NCBI GenBank assembly: GCA_950022655.1
Contig: OX465583.1
Span: 34,189,360-34,253,359 of the forward strand
From: Alentia gelatinosa
Taxonomy: Eukaryota; Annelida; Polychaeta; Phyllodocida; Polynoidae
Length of the DNA stretch: 64,000 nt
Reading direction: 5' to 3'
Part shown: piece after piece, positions 35,061 to 47,104 of the stretch
Layout: every line of letters begins with the position of its first letter
How positions within the stretch are numbered: the first letter of the stretch is position 1
Program-made: the position numbers and the translations under genes
The notes under the pieces: model-generated
Seen by the model: only the letters and a program-made list of their open reading frames with translations
The model's database searches: none
What the model was told of the DNA's origin: nothing

Positions 35061-37475
35061 AAAACTAGGAGCAACACGCTTGAAGACCACAAGCACTATA
35101 ACTGTGCGATCAGTTAGTATGTTTAGGTTTCGCATGTTTGTGGTGCGTGTTGTACTGAATCCGTCTTATCTCGACTTGAGGTCGTCCATCTCACTTGTGC
35201 TTATGGTACACACGAGTAAAGACCACTGAAGTGTCCAATTCAGGTTGAGAGCATAAGCACGTTTACGAGTCTGACCTCCAAGCGAGCAACTCACCAACAG
35301 CTCTCGGGTGATGGGGTCAGCGTGATATGATCACTGCCTTCTATCCAGAATGTATTTTTACCTGTCCGCGACTGTATGATACAGAAGAAAAATCAACATT
35401 TCTTTCTTATCTTGAGGGCCCCATACATTCCATTCCCAAGGAATGACCTACGAAGTTTGAGATAGAGTCTACGGTTAAAAATGCAAATTCTAGACCCAAA
35501 TCCCACTCCTTGCGTACATACTTTATGGATGGCCCCTTGGACTATCCTTATGGAGAATATCAAAAGAACCCACAATGTGGAATCACTAAGATGTGGAATC
35601 ACTAAGGATTATAGCACCTGTATTATTATCAAAGGGACTTATTACTTTTACTAAATCTATCTGGTCGTAACAACTTAGAAGGAGCACTCTGATCGTAACT
35701 GGTTAGGATCTGCGTAGCACCATACACCTACAAGTTTAAATACCATTTACCGTCATTCTCAAATACTATCCATACTTGTCCAGTTTTATGGTATGGCTGC
35801 CATGGCTGGTATCTCCTGCTTTTTACGTCAGACAGTGTGTGGAAGTGAGACATTCTTCGCGGCTCACACATAACCAACACCATACCATGGCCGTCACCTC
35901 CTGCTAGAAACAGAACTCTAACTCTGAACATATTACCAGGGGCTTCATCGTTAAGTCCTATTTGATTAACACCTTTGTCATTGAAGGAAACAATTATAAT
36001 CACGGGCAATATCACTAATACTAAATTACTAAAAGTATATAGGACATACATAGGTGTATGTCATATATAAATAATATATGCCTGCTATGGTATATAGATA
36101 TGTTATATCAACTGGAGCATGACAAGAATAGAGAATAAAGGCCTTGGTTCCACCTGGTCGCCGGAAGGAGGGGGTCAGAAATCCATGCTCCAGCAAGCAG
36201 GACAGTCTCACAGTGACAACACAAACTAAGTCCACTATATACAGTCGTCGGCCACAATTACTTGGAGGAAATTGCGAGTATGCCGCCGGGTGCATCTGGG
36301 CATCAGTAGACATGGCGGGCATGGGCAGCAAGCGCAAGTCTCTTTTTTCAGTTACAGATCTCAAGGACGACCCGGTTTAAGCAAACACATACAAGGCTGT
36401 CTGTCTGGGCCCAGCCTGTGCGTAATGGGCAAGGAGAGGGGCCGTGTCATTGAGTGCAAGGGGCCTGTCTTTCTGTTACGAGCATGCTGGGGTGGGTGAT
36501 GGGGTGGGGAGACTGAGGGGTAAGGGTGGTGGGAAATCGTAGAGATGAGCTGAGTCAGATAACCCCCGTCGCTCTTCCCTGCCTCCTCACAGCTTCTTCC
36601 TATAAGAGCTAGGGGCAGGGGGGGTTTCCGGAAGAAAGGTAGAATAGGGAGCTGCTCTGAGCTGCTCCGCCAGGTATACCTGCTTTTTTTCTACACGTGG
36701 ATTTAATCTTTAACCGATCTATGTATCCCAGTAGCCGATTACATATGTAGTGCAGTAGTTTTATATTCACATAAACTAATCATAAAAGGTTGGATATAGA
36801 ACTGTATGTGCTGTTAGAATTTTTTTTCTTTATGACAATGTCCCGGTGCTATGCTATGTATTATATGCCTTTCACTACAGTTGTTCTCTAAACTGTGGGA
36901 AAATGTGGCAGTAAAAGGTGTTCCCCTTGTTGAAAGCCGAATAGTATCCAGGATTTAGTGAGTATCCTGGGGGAAATAAAGGTAAGCCTTGGTTCTGCAA
37001 ACTGTATTTGTTTAGTTCTCGAAACTATTCGGGACTTACTAAGGATTGTCATTAATGAATTCAGGTATGTCAGTTGGGGTCAGGAGAATATTTTCCGTGT
37101 GGAATTTACTGCCTAAGAGAGACTGAAAACATGGAGAGCACATCAATGTTCCCGTGGCGCGCTACGACACTGTCTCTAGACTTTCCAAACTGTAATACAT
37201 TCGCTGGCCGATCTTAGACTATCGTTATTAACGATTGTCGTTACTGAAAAATACCCTCTGCCCTGGGGGAATGTCTGGAAAGATACACAAATAACCAAAG
37301 ACGCTGCGAATCCAGATGTGCTTCTTTCCAAGGCCAGGTAAACCGCCATATCTCGCTGAAGTATGCTACAGGGCAATGGGTGCTATCTTGACACCCTGAG
37401 TGTGACTCCCCATTAACCACTCCCCCGTACACAGCCATTATCAGTGATTATCTCCGCGCTATGTTTACCTTACAG

Positions 37476-37651
37476 ATATGGAGGAGAGCAAGAGGAAGAT
37501 GTACTCTGAGATGCGCTTCACCATGGAGTACGCGCGGGACGGAGACGACTGGACCTACACCGTCTACATGCCCAACGGTATGAGCAAGACGTACAAGTAC
37601 ACAGTGGGCCAGGAGTTTGACTCGCAAACCCTGGACGGCAGGCCAATAGTC
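37476..37651 (+). CDS. Fatty-acid-binding protein, exon 2
   Basis: The acceptor is CTTACAG|AT, completing a G|AT codon. The exon encodes RKMYSEMRFTMEYARDGDDW through TYKYTVGQEFDSQTLDGRPIV. The pattern GDDWTYTVYM...TYKYTVGQEFD...DGR is that of FABP strands D to F (consensus GD-W-x-T...F-LGxEFxExTxDGR). The length of 176 nt and phase 0 at the donor (GTC|GTGAGT) agree with conserved exon 2 of the family. A frame that continues into the intron is not the real end. Confidence 0.94.
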
Positions 37652-37742
37652 GTGAGTTCTTCCACCTTGATCATACTAGTTTCCTTAATCATAGTGCTAT
37701 CTGTCTAAAAAGGAACTGCAACTGCAATTGTATCCATAGCCG

Positions 37743-38125
37743 CTGAAAATATGCCATGGGTTTTGGTTGTGGAGTAGTTCCACGAGGCAAAGCCGAGTAA
37801 AATTGTGTAGTAAACCTAAGCCAATGGCTTATTTTCAGAAGATATAGATCGAGTGTGGTTCGGATTTGATCTCACCGCTATCACTCACTGTTTGTGATGT
37901 CATCGCTCATTGATTTAAAACATTTTTTTTTTTATACAATAGTCCATGTGTGTTGAGTACAAGTTACCGATGTCTATGAAGAATAAAATAGCAGGGTTGA
38001 GGCTAATTGGCTATCATTTGTGGTAACATCCCCATCGAGTTTTTTTTTGCAATACTCCATTGGTGTGTAGAACGGATTCCCAATGTTACGTCTATGAGGA
38101 GAAAATACCAGCGTTGATATAAATT
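37743..38125. mobile_element. Composite foldback unit just inside FABP intron 2
   Basis: A hairpin at 37743-37838 (arms CTGAAAATATGCCATGGG and inverted partner) has apex CGAGGCAAAGCCGAG at 37783-37797. Downstream, a decayed TTTGATCTCACC end and the core CCCAATGTTACGTCTATGAGG at 38079-38099 follow. The arms are unrelated to those of the other units. Confidence 0.65.
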
Positions 38126-39512
38126 AGAGTATTCAGCATACACAGTAATTGCAAGAGTACTCAATATCTAATTCAAAATATAGTAGAACCCCAACCAGGG
38201 GGCATGCCAAAGGATAATTCTGTGAAGTACATGTTAAGACTTACTAGAACTCGAATATAGTTCATCTTTACTCCTTCCAACCGTTAGGCTAAAGACACAC
38301 ATACACTTTTCAGGTAGACCCCTCCTGAAACAATACAACTGGCCTCTATTAAGGCAATGGGACCCTTAAATATTTTGCCGCAATATGACGCAATACAATA
38401 GTTTCCATTGTTTGCTTAATGTTTCTTCGAATGTCTTGAGAACTAGTGAAAAGTGTAGACAGGCCTTGAGTATCAGATATAAGGAAACGACACAGTTAGA
38501 AACTAGTAACGTTGTGTCCCTGCAAAATAGTGTGTGACGCGTGAACTTAAGTTGCGTTGTATCACTGGATAATGACATGTCTAAAGACTGGTGAGCAATT
38601 GTTCATAATTGTAAAATTGTTCCTCAATTCTGAGACAAACAGTCTCTGTTTGCGAGGCAAACATGCTGTGGTCGTTATATAACCGGTCGCGCACCTACAA
38701 GCGTCACCAGTTTTCAAGCAACTTGTGGCAATGCAGCACGTGTGTTATCCACCCACCATCCCTATTACCCACAGACTTTATTTTCTCATCCTATGATAAT
38801 GTTTATGTTCGTTCACTGATGTTTGATTGATGATAATACATGCGGTATGTTTTAAAAAGGTTGTCTGAAATAATAAAGATTCCTTTCACCTGCAGTTTCT
38901 GTTGTTGCCTAATAATTATGAGATACAGGCTTACGACATTGGACAACATAGATGGGAACTAGTATGTTGCGTCACTTAAAATGACTTGTGTCTCATAGGC
39001 TTTACGAAATACAGTTAAGCTATCACATCTGCACACTTGAGATCTAAGATTGGAATGAACAAATGCTGTAATATCGCTATCAACAATGTACAGCTATATC
39101 TAGTCAAAAAGACGCATGTCCTTCGGTGTCACAGACTTTTCCATGAACTAATAATCAGGACAACCGTCTCCCCTAGTTCCTAAAGAGGAAATACTGACCA
39201 AACGCTCAGCACCCAGTTTAGTGGCTCTTGGAGAGTGAGTCACTCAAAGAAGGTGAGCTGCTGTTCCTGTATACGAGACTGGTGACCTAGCTGGCAGCAA
39301 TACAGAAATCTATTCTATTAGAGTAGATACCTGACAGCAGCAGGAGGCAGGAAGGACCGTTGCTAAGCAAAGGGCAGTAAATCACAATTTTCTAACGACT
39401 ACACCTAGTTTTCCCGGAAGGTCCTAGTAGGCTAATCCAAACCTATTGCGAACTGCTCTTCCTATTAATAAAACCACAATAACTTCTCAATTTCATTCTG
39501 ATAAAGATATTG

Positions 39513-39867
39513 GAATTTATCCTACCTCTAATAAAAAACTCCATAGGCTTAACATTAGCAGGCTGTATTTGGTCTACAGTGCAGGAAAATGAAATTTATC
39601 GCTCTAGTGGGATACAGTTGTCAAATGACGTCATTTGAAAAGCGACCAATGATTATCACTGATTATCGGTGAGTTTTATGCTATTTCTTAATTTGCTGAA
39701 GTAATTTAGATGGGGTAGGATAAATTCTAAACCAAACTCGAGTTAATCGTGTTGTTTATCGCACTCTGGCAATGTCGCATATCACTGCTCTCGGCTTCGC
39801 CTCACGCAGTAAACGCGACATTGCTGTCGTGTGATAAACAACAACACGACTAACTCTCGTTTGGTTT
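39513..39867. mobile_element. Composite foldback unit in FABP intron 2
   Basis: The core part at 39513-39722 begins TTTATCCTACCTCTAATA and ends TGGGGTAGGATAAA, with the core CCATAGGCTTAACATTAG at 39541-39558. The adjoining hairpin at 39729-39867 has arms of about 60 bases that pair very well (ACCAAACTCGAGTTAATCG with its partner) and apex CTCGGCTTCGCCTC at 39790-39803. It lacks the small hairpins seen in the copies at 410 and 19055. Confidence 0.8.
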
Positions 39868-40554
39868 CTCCTAACTATCTTGTACATATTTTACCATTAC
39901 CATCAAAACGATTGTGTAGGGCATTTCTTATTTCATGTGGGAGGACTTTTCTTTGGTAATAGATTTGGTGATTGCCTTGATTCTTCAGCCATAATTCGGA
40001 TAGAATATCTGATCATATGGGATGTCCGTAACAAGCATCAACCGATGAATAACATTTATTTGTCAATCTAATTTTGATTGAGAAATTAAGATGCCTCTTC
40101 TACATATTCTATCGCTGATATTAATCCCAAAGGGAATTATTGAGGTAGAACAGGATGAAGATGTATCACAATCTTTCATCCCACCATTGCCCGTTGGTAA
40201 CCATACTGCCAGTGCACTTTCAAAGTTGTAACAGATTATTTGATTGGACTAGCCTGTTTCCGCACACTTTGTGCCAATAACAGTTATTCTCAGTATTTGC
40301 TCGCATTATATTGTAGGCAATAGGTACTATCAATATCCGAATCATAGAAAAGTCCAACCTATGAGGAAAGAGCCCCAGCCAGGACCAAATGCATGAAAAA
40401 AGTATATACGTAGAAGCATTGCTACTGTCTGGACAGTATTTTTTATGGCTCTTTCATGCCAGACGAATCATGCAATAGTGCAATAGATCAGCAGAGGGGT
40501 CGGTCGTAGGCAGACCTGACAATTAGTTCTCTAAACACAGCTGATCGGCTCCGT

Positions 40555-40640
40555 CAACACGCCAAGCACTCGGCCGCTGCACGGGCAGTTTCCGAGCAGT
40601 TTCGAGCGGCTCCGAGCAGTTCACGACTGCTCACATAACG
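40555..40640. repeat. Short tandem GAGCAGTTCC-like repeats
   Basis: Consecutive variants of GGGCAGTTTCC, GAGCAGTTTC, GAGCGGCTCC and GAGCAGTTC over about 80 GC-rich bases. Related to the GAGCTGCTC nonamer found in other GC-rich patches. Confidence 0.5.
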
Positions 40641-41068
40641 ACAATTCAAACAGAGGCCGGGCGGCTACGGACCGGGCTATTGGGGGTGGGGGGCTTAATG
40701 CCTCTTTTGAAAGGCACCTTGCAATGTGAATCATCCATATACAGCATAGGAAAAGTGATCTTTATAGGGATGGTGTCACATAGTAAATGAAGATGATAGA
40801 TTATGAGTTTATCCCAAGTTAGAAGGGATTTAATGTGTTGCAGCGATATACTCAAAATCCCAACTGAGGACGATGGCATCTTCCTTTCGGTTACTACGCG
40901 AATTCCCTGTTACAGGACTATCAGTAGTAGTAAGAGAGCAAATAACCTGGATATGGGTCGCAATGACACCCGAGAGTCTCTTGCATGAAACTACCCATGT
41001 TAGTCAATTATGACCTCAGGAATCTAAATCCGATGCTCGTTTGTTTAGAAAAATATAGCATCATACCC

Positions 41069-41828
41069 GTTTCCATAGTAACAGATGGAAAACGTATTTT
41101 AATGATTACTGACATATATTACGTACTCTGATAAAAAAAGAAATGCATTTTTTTCTATGAGTAAAATTATTGATTCATTTGTCAAAAGTGTACAGTGAAA
41201 ATATGCCTTTTCAATTTTCTTGGAGCAGCCTTATTTGGGTTCTTGATATTGATGAAATAACTCTTTTTATTCAACAACACATACAAATTGATTCATCTAA
41301 CAATGGTACACACGATAATGGGAAAAACATTTGTTTAAGTTATTACATTGTTTCCATGGCAACCATCACAACGTTTTTTCTATAACCATAGCAGCCAAAT
41401 AGTGATTTGTGTGGCAAGTCTGAATGTAGGAATTGAATATAAAAGGAGTAGAGTATAAAAATGACCATTAGAAGGTCTACTTTGTTTGTTTGTTTGGGTA
41501 GTTTAACGTCCAATTTGTTCAATTAGACTTACTTAGGTAGAGAGTCTACTGCATGAAACCTACCATATTGGTCAAGTATTATATGGGGAATCTGTTTCTG
41601 TCACTCTTTTGGCCATCACCTCTGTTTCCATGATAACATAAACGCATGATTATTTAGTGAGAAACCACTATTTTCTAAATATTTTTTTTCCTAATAAGGG
41701 TAAGAAAAATAGCTAAAGATCTGCTCATGATATTTCATTTTCATCTTTCTTTTTATGTATATATTTGGGAAATAATGGGCAATTCTTATTTCCATTAGAA
41801 TGTGGTTGCCATGGCAATGCAGCAAAAA
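41069..41828. promoter_or_regulatory. Four RFX X-box-like palindromes
   Basis: GTTTCCATAGTAAC (41069-41082), GTTTCCATGGCAAC (41350-41363), GTTTCCATGATAAC (41624-41637) and GTTGCCATGGCAAT (41815-41828) fit the X-box pattern GTNNCCATRGYAAC bound by RFX factors. They lie within 760 bases of an AT-rich stretch of intron 2. They could be regulatory or parts of a degenerate repeat. Confidence 0.4.
41481..41530 (-). repeat. SINE tail fragment
   Basis: On the minus strand it reads GGACGTTAAACTACCCAAAC followed by CAAA repeats, a 3' tail like that of many invertebrate SINEs and similar to the tail at 28510-28533. The head was not found. Confidence 0.4.
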
Positions 41829-42759
41829 ACATTCATTGCAGTAAACAACTTTGATTACCATCTAAATAAATTGTTATAATTTTTTAGACACTAAAGATAG
41901 TGACTTGATGTAAGTATTTTTTCTAGTACCTTAAAACATGCAGAATCCGATGGGATGCATCAGCAACCCCAGAATGAAATATCCCGGTTGCCATTTTGAA
42001 ATCTAATACTTTCAAATTAATACAGATATGATGTTGGGATTGATGGAGGGTTAGAACCCGAACAAATATGATCCCAATATACAACTCTGATGAGTATAAG
42101 GTAAAGTTGAATGGATAGGTAATGGGATGTGATAAGAGAATGTTTGGTATGAAAAGAAAGCTATTAAGCCTATCCAGCTGTGATTTGGTTACCTACTATA
42201 TCTAAAAAACTACGATTCCGGTAAGATCCGCTTGGAGTCCCTCCCACACATAGACACAGAGTGAACCTAACTTAGGCTTGGAGACTTAAGACCCATGAGA
42301 GTGAGAATCTCGTGGAGAAACTAACTTGAAGCTGTTGTTCTTTTATGTAGTTCCAAACTCATCTGTCCTTCACATCTCGTGATTTACAGGATTAGACGCT
42401 ATGGATTTTTGATCTCATTACCTCAAAAGAAGCCTCTGAGATTTGACCTGTGTCATGTCAAATAGTAGCCCATTCAGAAATATGCTGGTTGCGGGAAACA
42501 TCCGCCTTTCAGAACGGAGTGGGGGGGGGGGGGGGGGGGGGTCGAAGAGGTTGGTAGCCGAAGTCACTAGTACAGGATTTATATAATGGATTTTATACAA
42601 AAGTAATGTCCTCAAAATATCAATGAAATTGTGACTTAATCCAGGTGGTCGTGATACATAGTTTAGTCAAAATAAATGCATGCAACAGAGAATTACCCAT
42701 TCAGACAGAGTAATGCCTTGAGACATCAGCAAATTTATGCCTGGAGGCATTACCATATA

Positions 42760-43565
42760 CAGTAAAACCCCTCTTCCGGGACACCCCGTTTAAGGGAGCA
42801 CCCCGCTTCAGGGGACAATTTGCTTGGAACGAAAATTTTTCCATCTATTAAGAGTTTATTTTAACCCCGCTTAAGGGGTCACCCCGCTTTAGGGGACAGT
42901 TTTCCGGTACAGAAATGCTTAAAAACCCCGTTTAAGGGGACAGTTTGGAGGGAAATCATATCAAAAACACTGAAAATCCAAGTTTATGGTGCCCGTTTGT
43001 ACGGGACTGACAGTTGTCGCAACCAGAACAATAGACTGAGCATTCCCGTGCGGGCCCGGGCGACTGGAGTGTGTTTTTTCAAGGTAATAACCACATCTCT
43101 AGCGGCTCTGGGCGGGCGACTGTGAGTGGATATTAGTATGAGCTACTTTCGCACCCGTTGAAGGTAGGGGGTTAGAGGCCTGCTTACAGGTTAGCGGTGG
43201 GCACACAGGGCGGGCTGGGGGCTTTGAAGTATGTGGGTTCGGGGGGTGGGGGGTGGGGGGTGGGGGGGGGGGGGGAGACATGGAATGGGGGTGTAAAAAG
43301 GAGCAAATTTCACAAGGAAGGCATATCCATCTTCAACCTCTTTTATCTTTTTTTTTTTACATTTATATTCATTTATATTGTATAATTTATATTTATTTGC
43401 TTATTTATTAATAAACCTTTTAACCTAATAACCATCATTCCCTTCATTTATGTAGGTATTCTCTATTGTATAACCACTGGCATCCTGAAAACCCTGCTTA
43501 AGGGGCCATGCCGCTTAAGGGGTCACTCGGCCCGGAACGGAGGGTGTCCCCTTAAGCATATTGTA
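42760..43565. mobile_element. Larger pogo-like element with CCGCTTAAGGGG repeats
   Basis: It begins CAGTAAAACCCCTCTTCCGG after TA and carries repeated CCCCGCTTAAGGGG-type motifs near both ends. The right end is decayed (CCCCTTAAGCATATTG followed by TA). It resembles the 178-bp element at 562-739 but is about 800 bp long. The interior has a G-rich tract and no transposase frame. Confidence 0.6.
43238..43276 (+). other. Strong G-quadruplex candidate
   Basis: Five or more runs of six or more G separated by single T on the plus strand (GGGGGGTGGGGGGTGGGGGG), inside the pogo-like element and on the coding strand of FABP intron 2. Confidence 0.7.
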
Positions 43566-44387
43566 TATGACTGGGTAACTGCTTTGAGACATTATTCATG
43601 GAATATTTGTTTTATGACATAATTTAGGAAATAGTAGTTCAATGAAAATGAAATTTCCTCGGAATGTAGCTATGACATCATCCTTCAGATTTCTCAACAA
43701 GATAGAAACAAAATATCAAGGATTATGGGTCATATAACAAAATGAACAATAGAATTCTGGTCAGTATATGCTATCACTACTACCTGGCCCTATGGGTATT
43801 GCTTTGCTTTGGCACCTGGCGTTAAAGGCAGACTTTAGATGATTTGGCACCTTACTCATATGCTATCCTGGAGGCAGCTGGACGGTGTAACATATCCACA
43901 AATGTTAAGTGGGCAAAGGTTGAGATCAGATATGTCCAAGGCACATCAAAATGTCAGAATGGGATGAAGCATACCCTTACAAAGGAGAAAATGGGGCACC
44001 ACACGGTGTCATTCATCACCATACACTTGCTGGTGTTACAACCAGACAAGACTCCCAGAAGACTGCCACCATTCCAGCGGTTTTTTTTGTACTCTATGGT
44101 TTCTCTTACAACACTCCCAACGCCTTCAAATACTATTAAGAAAGGTGTCCTACTGATCATCTGAGGTTTACACAACTCTTGCCATTAGAGGTTGGCCTGA
44201 AAGGCTGAGTGGGTCCTCTCCTCACCTTTTTGATAATGCAGCCCTCCCTGCCTAGGACCTAACCAGAAGGGTTGTTCAGGAATATGATTTCTATACACAT
44301 CTATAAAGATCCATTTAGCTATCGCAGTGCCCTCTATATCTATACTCAGAACTAAATTATAAGCAGGTGCTGCCATCTGACTTGATG

Positions 44388-44683
44388 AAAATATTGCAGT
44401 TTCCCATAGACACCAATACTTAAGCACTTAGCTTCTCCAGATAGCCTTCCCATAGGAGTTAGCATGGTGACATAGTATTTTTTAGCATTTCTCATTTGTA
44501 TATGTTCCCAACAATCAGAATCCAGAATTATTTGAAGATAGCAGTAAAACATCAGTGTCATCTAGCCACGAAGTCAAAATATTGCAGTTGCCCATAGACA
44601 CCAATATTTATGCACTTATCTTTTCAGATAGCCTTCTCATAGAAGTTAGCATGGTGACATGCCTTTTTTGCATTTTCTATTTG
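44388..44683. repeat. Direct duplication of about 110 bases
   Basis: The block at 44388-44498 (ATATTGCAGTTTCCCATAG through TTAGCATGGTGACAT) recurs at 44576-44683 with scattered differences. It is an old local duplication within intron 2. Confidence 0.8.
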
Positions 44684-45772
44684 CTGAAATATGAAACTTA
44701 TATTATCCAGAGTTATTGGCAAAAATCAATAGAATTTAGAAATCACCCACTACCAGCATTTGTCTTCAATGATATACTGACCAGACAGAATCTAGCAGGG
44801 TCCTGCTGATTCCACCTATTATAGTCTGCCAGTGTAAAGTGCCGACATCGCCTACTGTTCTGTATCCACCATTCTGGCTACTGCTGCTCCTAGGTTATCC
44901 CCATGCATGACAAGCCTGTCCAATCTAGTCAGTTTTTTCCAAGAAATAAAAATAAAACTTTCTGATTCGACACCAATGTCAAATAGAGTCTGCCTATCAG
45001 GACATATATATCCTAGTATATACATATTATAGTGGTCAGAAGAAAATTTATGTGAAATTTGCTGCCATCGACAGGCGACAAAAACGTGGAAAACATGTTG
45101 GTCTCATTCACAATATGCGGGGCTGATAGTATACTATGTGCGAAGTTTCAACCCACTGTTTTATCATTGTGGTAAGAGCTCAATTACAATCTTTGTTATA
45201 CACAAAGCAAAAAATATATACTGACAATGAAAAATAGATTTTCATTTAAACAAATGGAGACCTAGGCCATTAAAATTAGCCTGAAATTGCAATATTTTGG
45301 ATACATTAGGCAACAATCCAGTTGCTTGATAAAAGTCTGAATGTATTTCCTGAGATAAAAATATCATTCCCTTCGAGTGAAATTTACATTTTGTCTAATC
45401 CAACAAAAAATGAAGCCCAGAGGTCTCGCTCCATGGCCCATCCCTCATCAACGTTCAATTTCCCATCTACTATTTGGCATATGTTGTATAGAACGTATAG
45501 ATATGTCTGGTTACTATAGCGGGTAGGAGACCGACCAAAAGGGTTGATCTTTCTCTATTGCAAAATGGGAGTTATGACTAATGTTAACAAAAATAGAATG
45601 GCAGATTAACCTATCACATCAAACGCTCACAGTCTTATCTACGCTGAAGCCATTCACTCCATTGTATCGCTGCCCGCATGCGGCATTCAACCGGAAGCGG
45701 AAATGAGTTGTGAACGCTACGGCAGTGCATCACGGGATGTCTGTTGTACTATGGAATGAAAAGATTTTATCG

Positions 45773-45787
45773 TGGCGCCCCCTGTTG
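45773..45787 (-). promoter_or_regulatory. CTCF-like site
   Basis: On the minus strand the sequence is CAACAGGGGGCGCCA, close to the core of the CTCF motif (CAGGGGGCGC). A second close match in the same orientation is at 57181-57193. Assignment is by motif only. Confidence 0.3.
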
Positions 45788-46993
45788 TTACTGCCAGGAC
45801 ACAGACGTGTGTGTGTGTGGGTGTGTTCATCCATCAAACTTTCGATCACATTAGTCTCCAACCAAACCGTAAAAATGTCCCTTTATTGCTTTATTGGAGG
45901 GAAACCGTTTAAGTTCTTTCAAATAGAACTAACATTTTAAACAAAAAGTCCCATGATTCTGAAGCACAGGAAATTCTCATTCAATTAAATGTTTTTTTCC
46001 TATATCATTGTCTACAAGACTAATTGGCAGCCAGGACCTCGGCGAAAGTCTGGTGGAAAAAGAAGGACTATTCCAGAGTAAACTAGTGCTTGACCTATCT
46101 TCAGTTTCACGAAAATGGCAAGATGTTCAGTGGCTGTGTTTTCTCGATTGATTTATTTCGATGGACATAGTAATAACTTTCATAAAATTACTGATCTAAT
46201 GATTCATGTGTATGCCTGTTGTTGAAGACCATTTTATTTGGAGATGGCCAAGGCTATGGGGTTCGAACATTGTCTGTTTTTTATTATTACTCTTTGGCAT
46301 AACCTATAAGTTAGGACCACTCTAAAAACGTTCTGAGTGATGCAAGGTGCCTCATTTAAAACGTTATGAACACGGCTAGAGGTGCGTGGAAACTAAAATA
46401 CAATCGAAATAAATTAAAATATAAAACACCAAAAAACTAAGGAAATAGAATCTAAAAACCCCAATATAATGTAGTCCCTCAATTAATTGAAATTCTAATG
46501 AATCGTTTGCCACTCTAGCTGGTAAACGGTATTCAACAGGGATTTATTCTACAAGAAAAAAACCACATATTGTCTGTTTTTATCGCCGTGAAATCTGATT
46601 CGACTTGCAGCTTTTACTTTTGAAAATTCTTGCCTCCTGACCGATAATTCGTGCGGCACATTTTTGGACAGCTCTGAACAGCTATTGTTTTCGTATCTAA
46701 CTTTTCATGCTACCTTCAGGCAATTTGCAGGCAATCTGCACTTGTGCTCGTACTTTTCAATTTATCCGTACCAACCAGGAACAAGTAGGGTAACTAACAG
46801 TCGGTAATTGGTGTCCTGCCATTTCTGACTAACTCTAGGTCTTTGAATTAATTATAATCATGTCAAGGCTCATATCACACCTCTCAGACCCTACCAAAAG
46901 TTTACCTGTGTCCCTTCCTTATTTATTTTACAACATTATGTATTGCGTTAGTTTATTGTTTTACATCATTTTAGCAATTTCTTTTCTTTTCAG

Positions 46994-47104
46994 AGCGTGG
47001 TAAACGTGAAAGATGGACGGTTCCTCGAGGTTCACCGTGATAAAGATGACCCCAAACTGGATGCGATCATGACTCGTGAGGTGGAGGGCGACCAACTTAC
47101 AGTG
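46994..47104 (+). CDS. Fatty-acid-binding protein, exon 3
   Basis: The acceptor TTTTCAG|AGC and donor GTG|GTGAGT give 111 nt, exactly 37 codons in phase 0 on both sides. It encodes VVNVKDGRFLEVHRDKDDPK followed by IMTREVEGDQLTV. In FABPs this exon carries strands G to I with patterns such as L-x-x-x-Q-x-x-GK and R-E-x-x-G-x-x-L-x-V; the REVEGDQLTV end fits. Typical family exon 3 is 34 codons, so a few residues are extra in the first loop. Confidence 0.93.

Larger units (their letters stand above)
21937..37475 (+). other. FABP intron 1 (about 15.5 kb)
   Basis: This long intron holds a GA microsatellite, two CpG-rich blocks (23.45-23.96 and 33.66-34.4 kb), a SINE-like element (28250-28533) and a minisatellite (34560-35060). 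The remaining stretches, about 24.0-28.2 kb, 28.6-33.6 kb and 35.1-37.4 kb, show no recognised genes. Short open frames within them lack family motifs. Confidence 0.8.
37652..46993 (+). other. FABP intron 2 (about 9.3 kb)
   Basis: The intron contains two composite hairpin/MITE units (37743-38125 and 39513-39867), four X-box-like palindromes (41.07-41.83 kb), a poly-G run at about 42521-42541, a pogo-like element (42760-43565) and a duplicated block at 44.4-44.7 kb. Elsewhere, about 38.2-39.5 kb and 45-46.9 kb, no gene is recognised. Confidence 0.8.

Noticed and set aside
34514..35135. Overlapping repetitive frames on both strands (Cys/Ile/Leu-rich)
   Set aside because: They follow the minisatellite unit in two frames and both strands, which is expected from an array low in stop codons.
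37478..37708. FABP exon 2 frame read as a complete small protein
   Set aside because: The apparent start is an internal Met and the tail after RPIV is intron. Splice sites and family alignment place exon borders at 37476 and 37651.
42521..42541. Poly-G run as a functional element
   Set aside because: A simple homopolymer with no context; a sequencing or assembly length uncertainty is likely.
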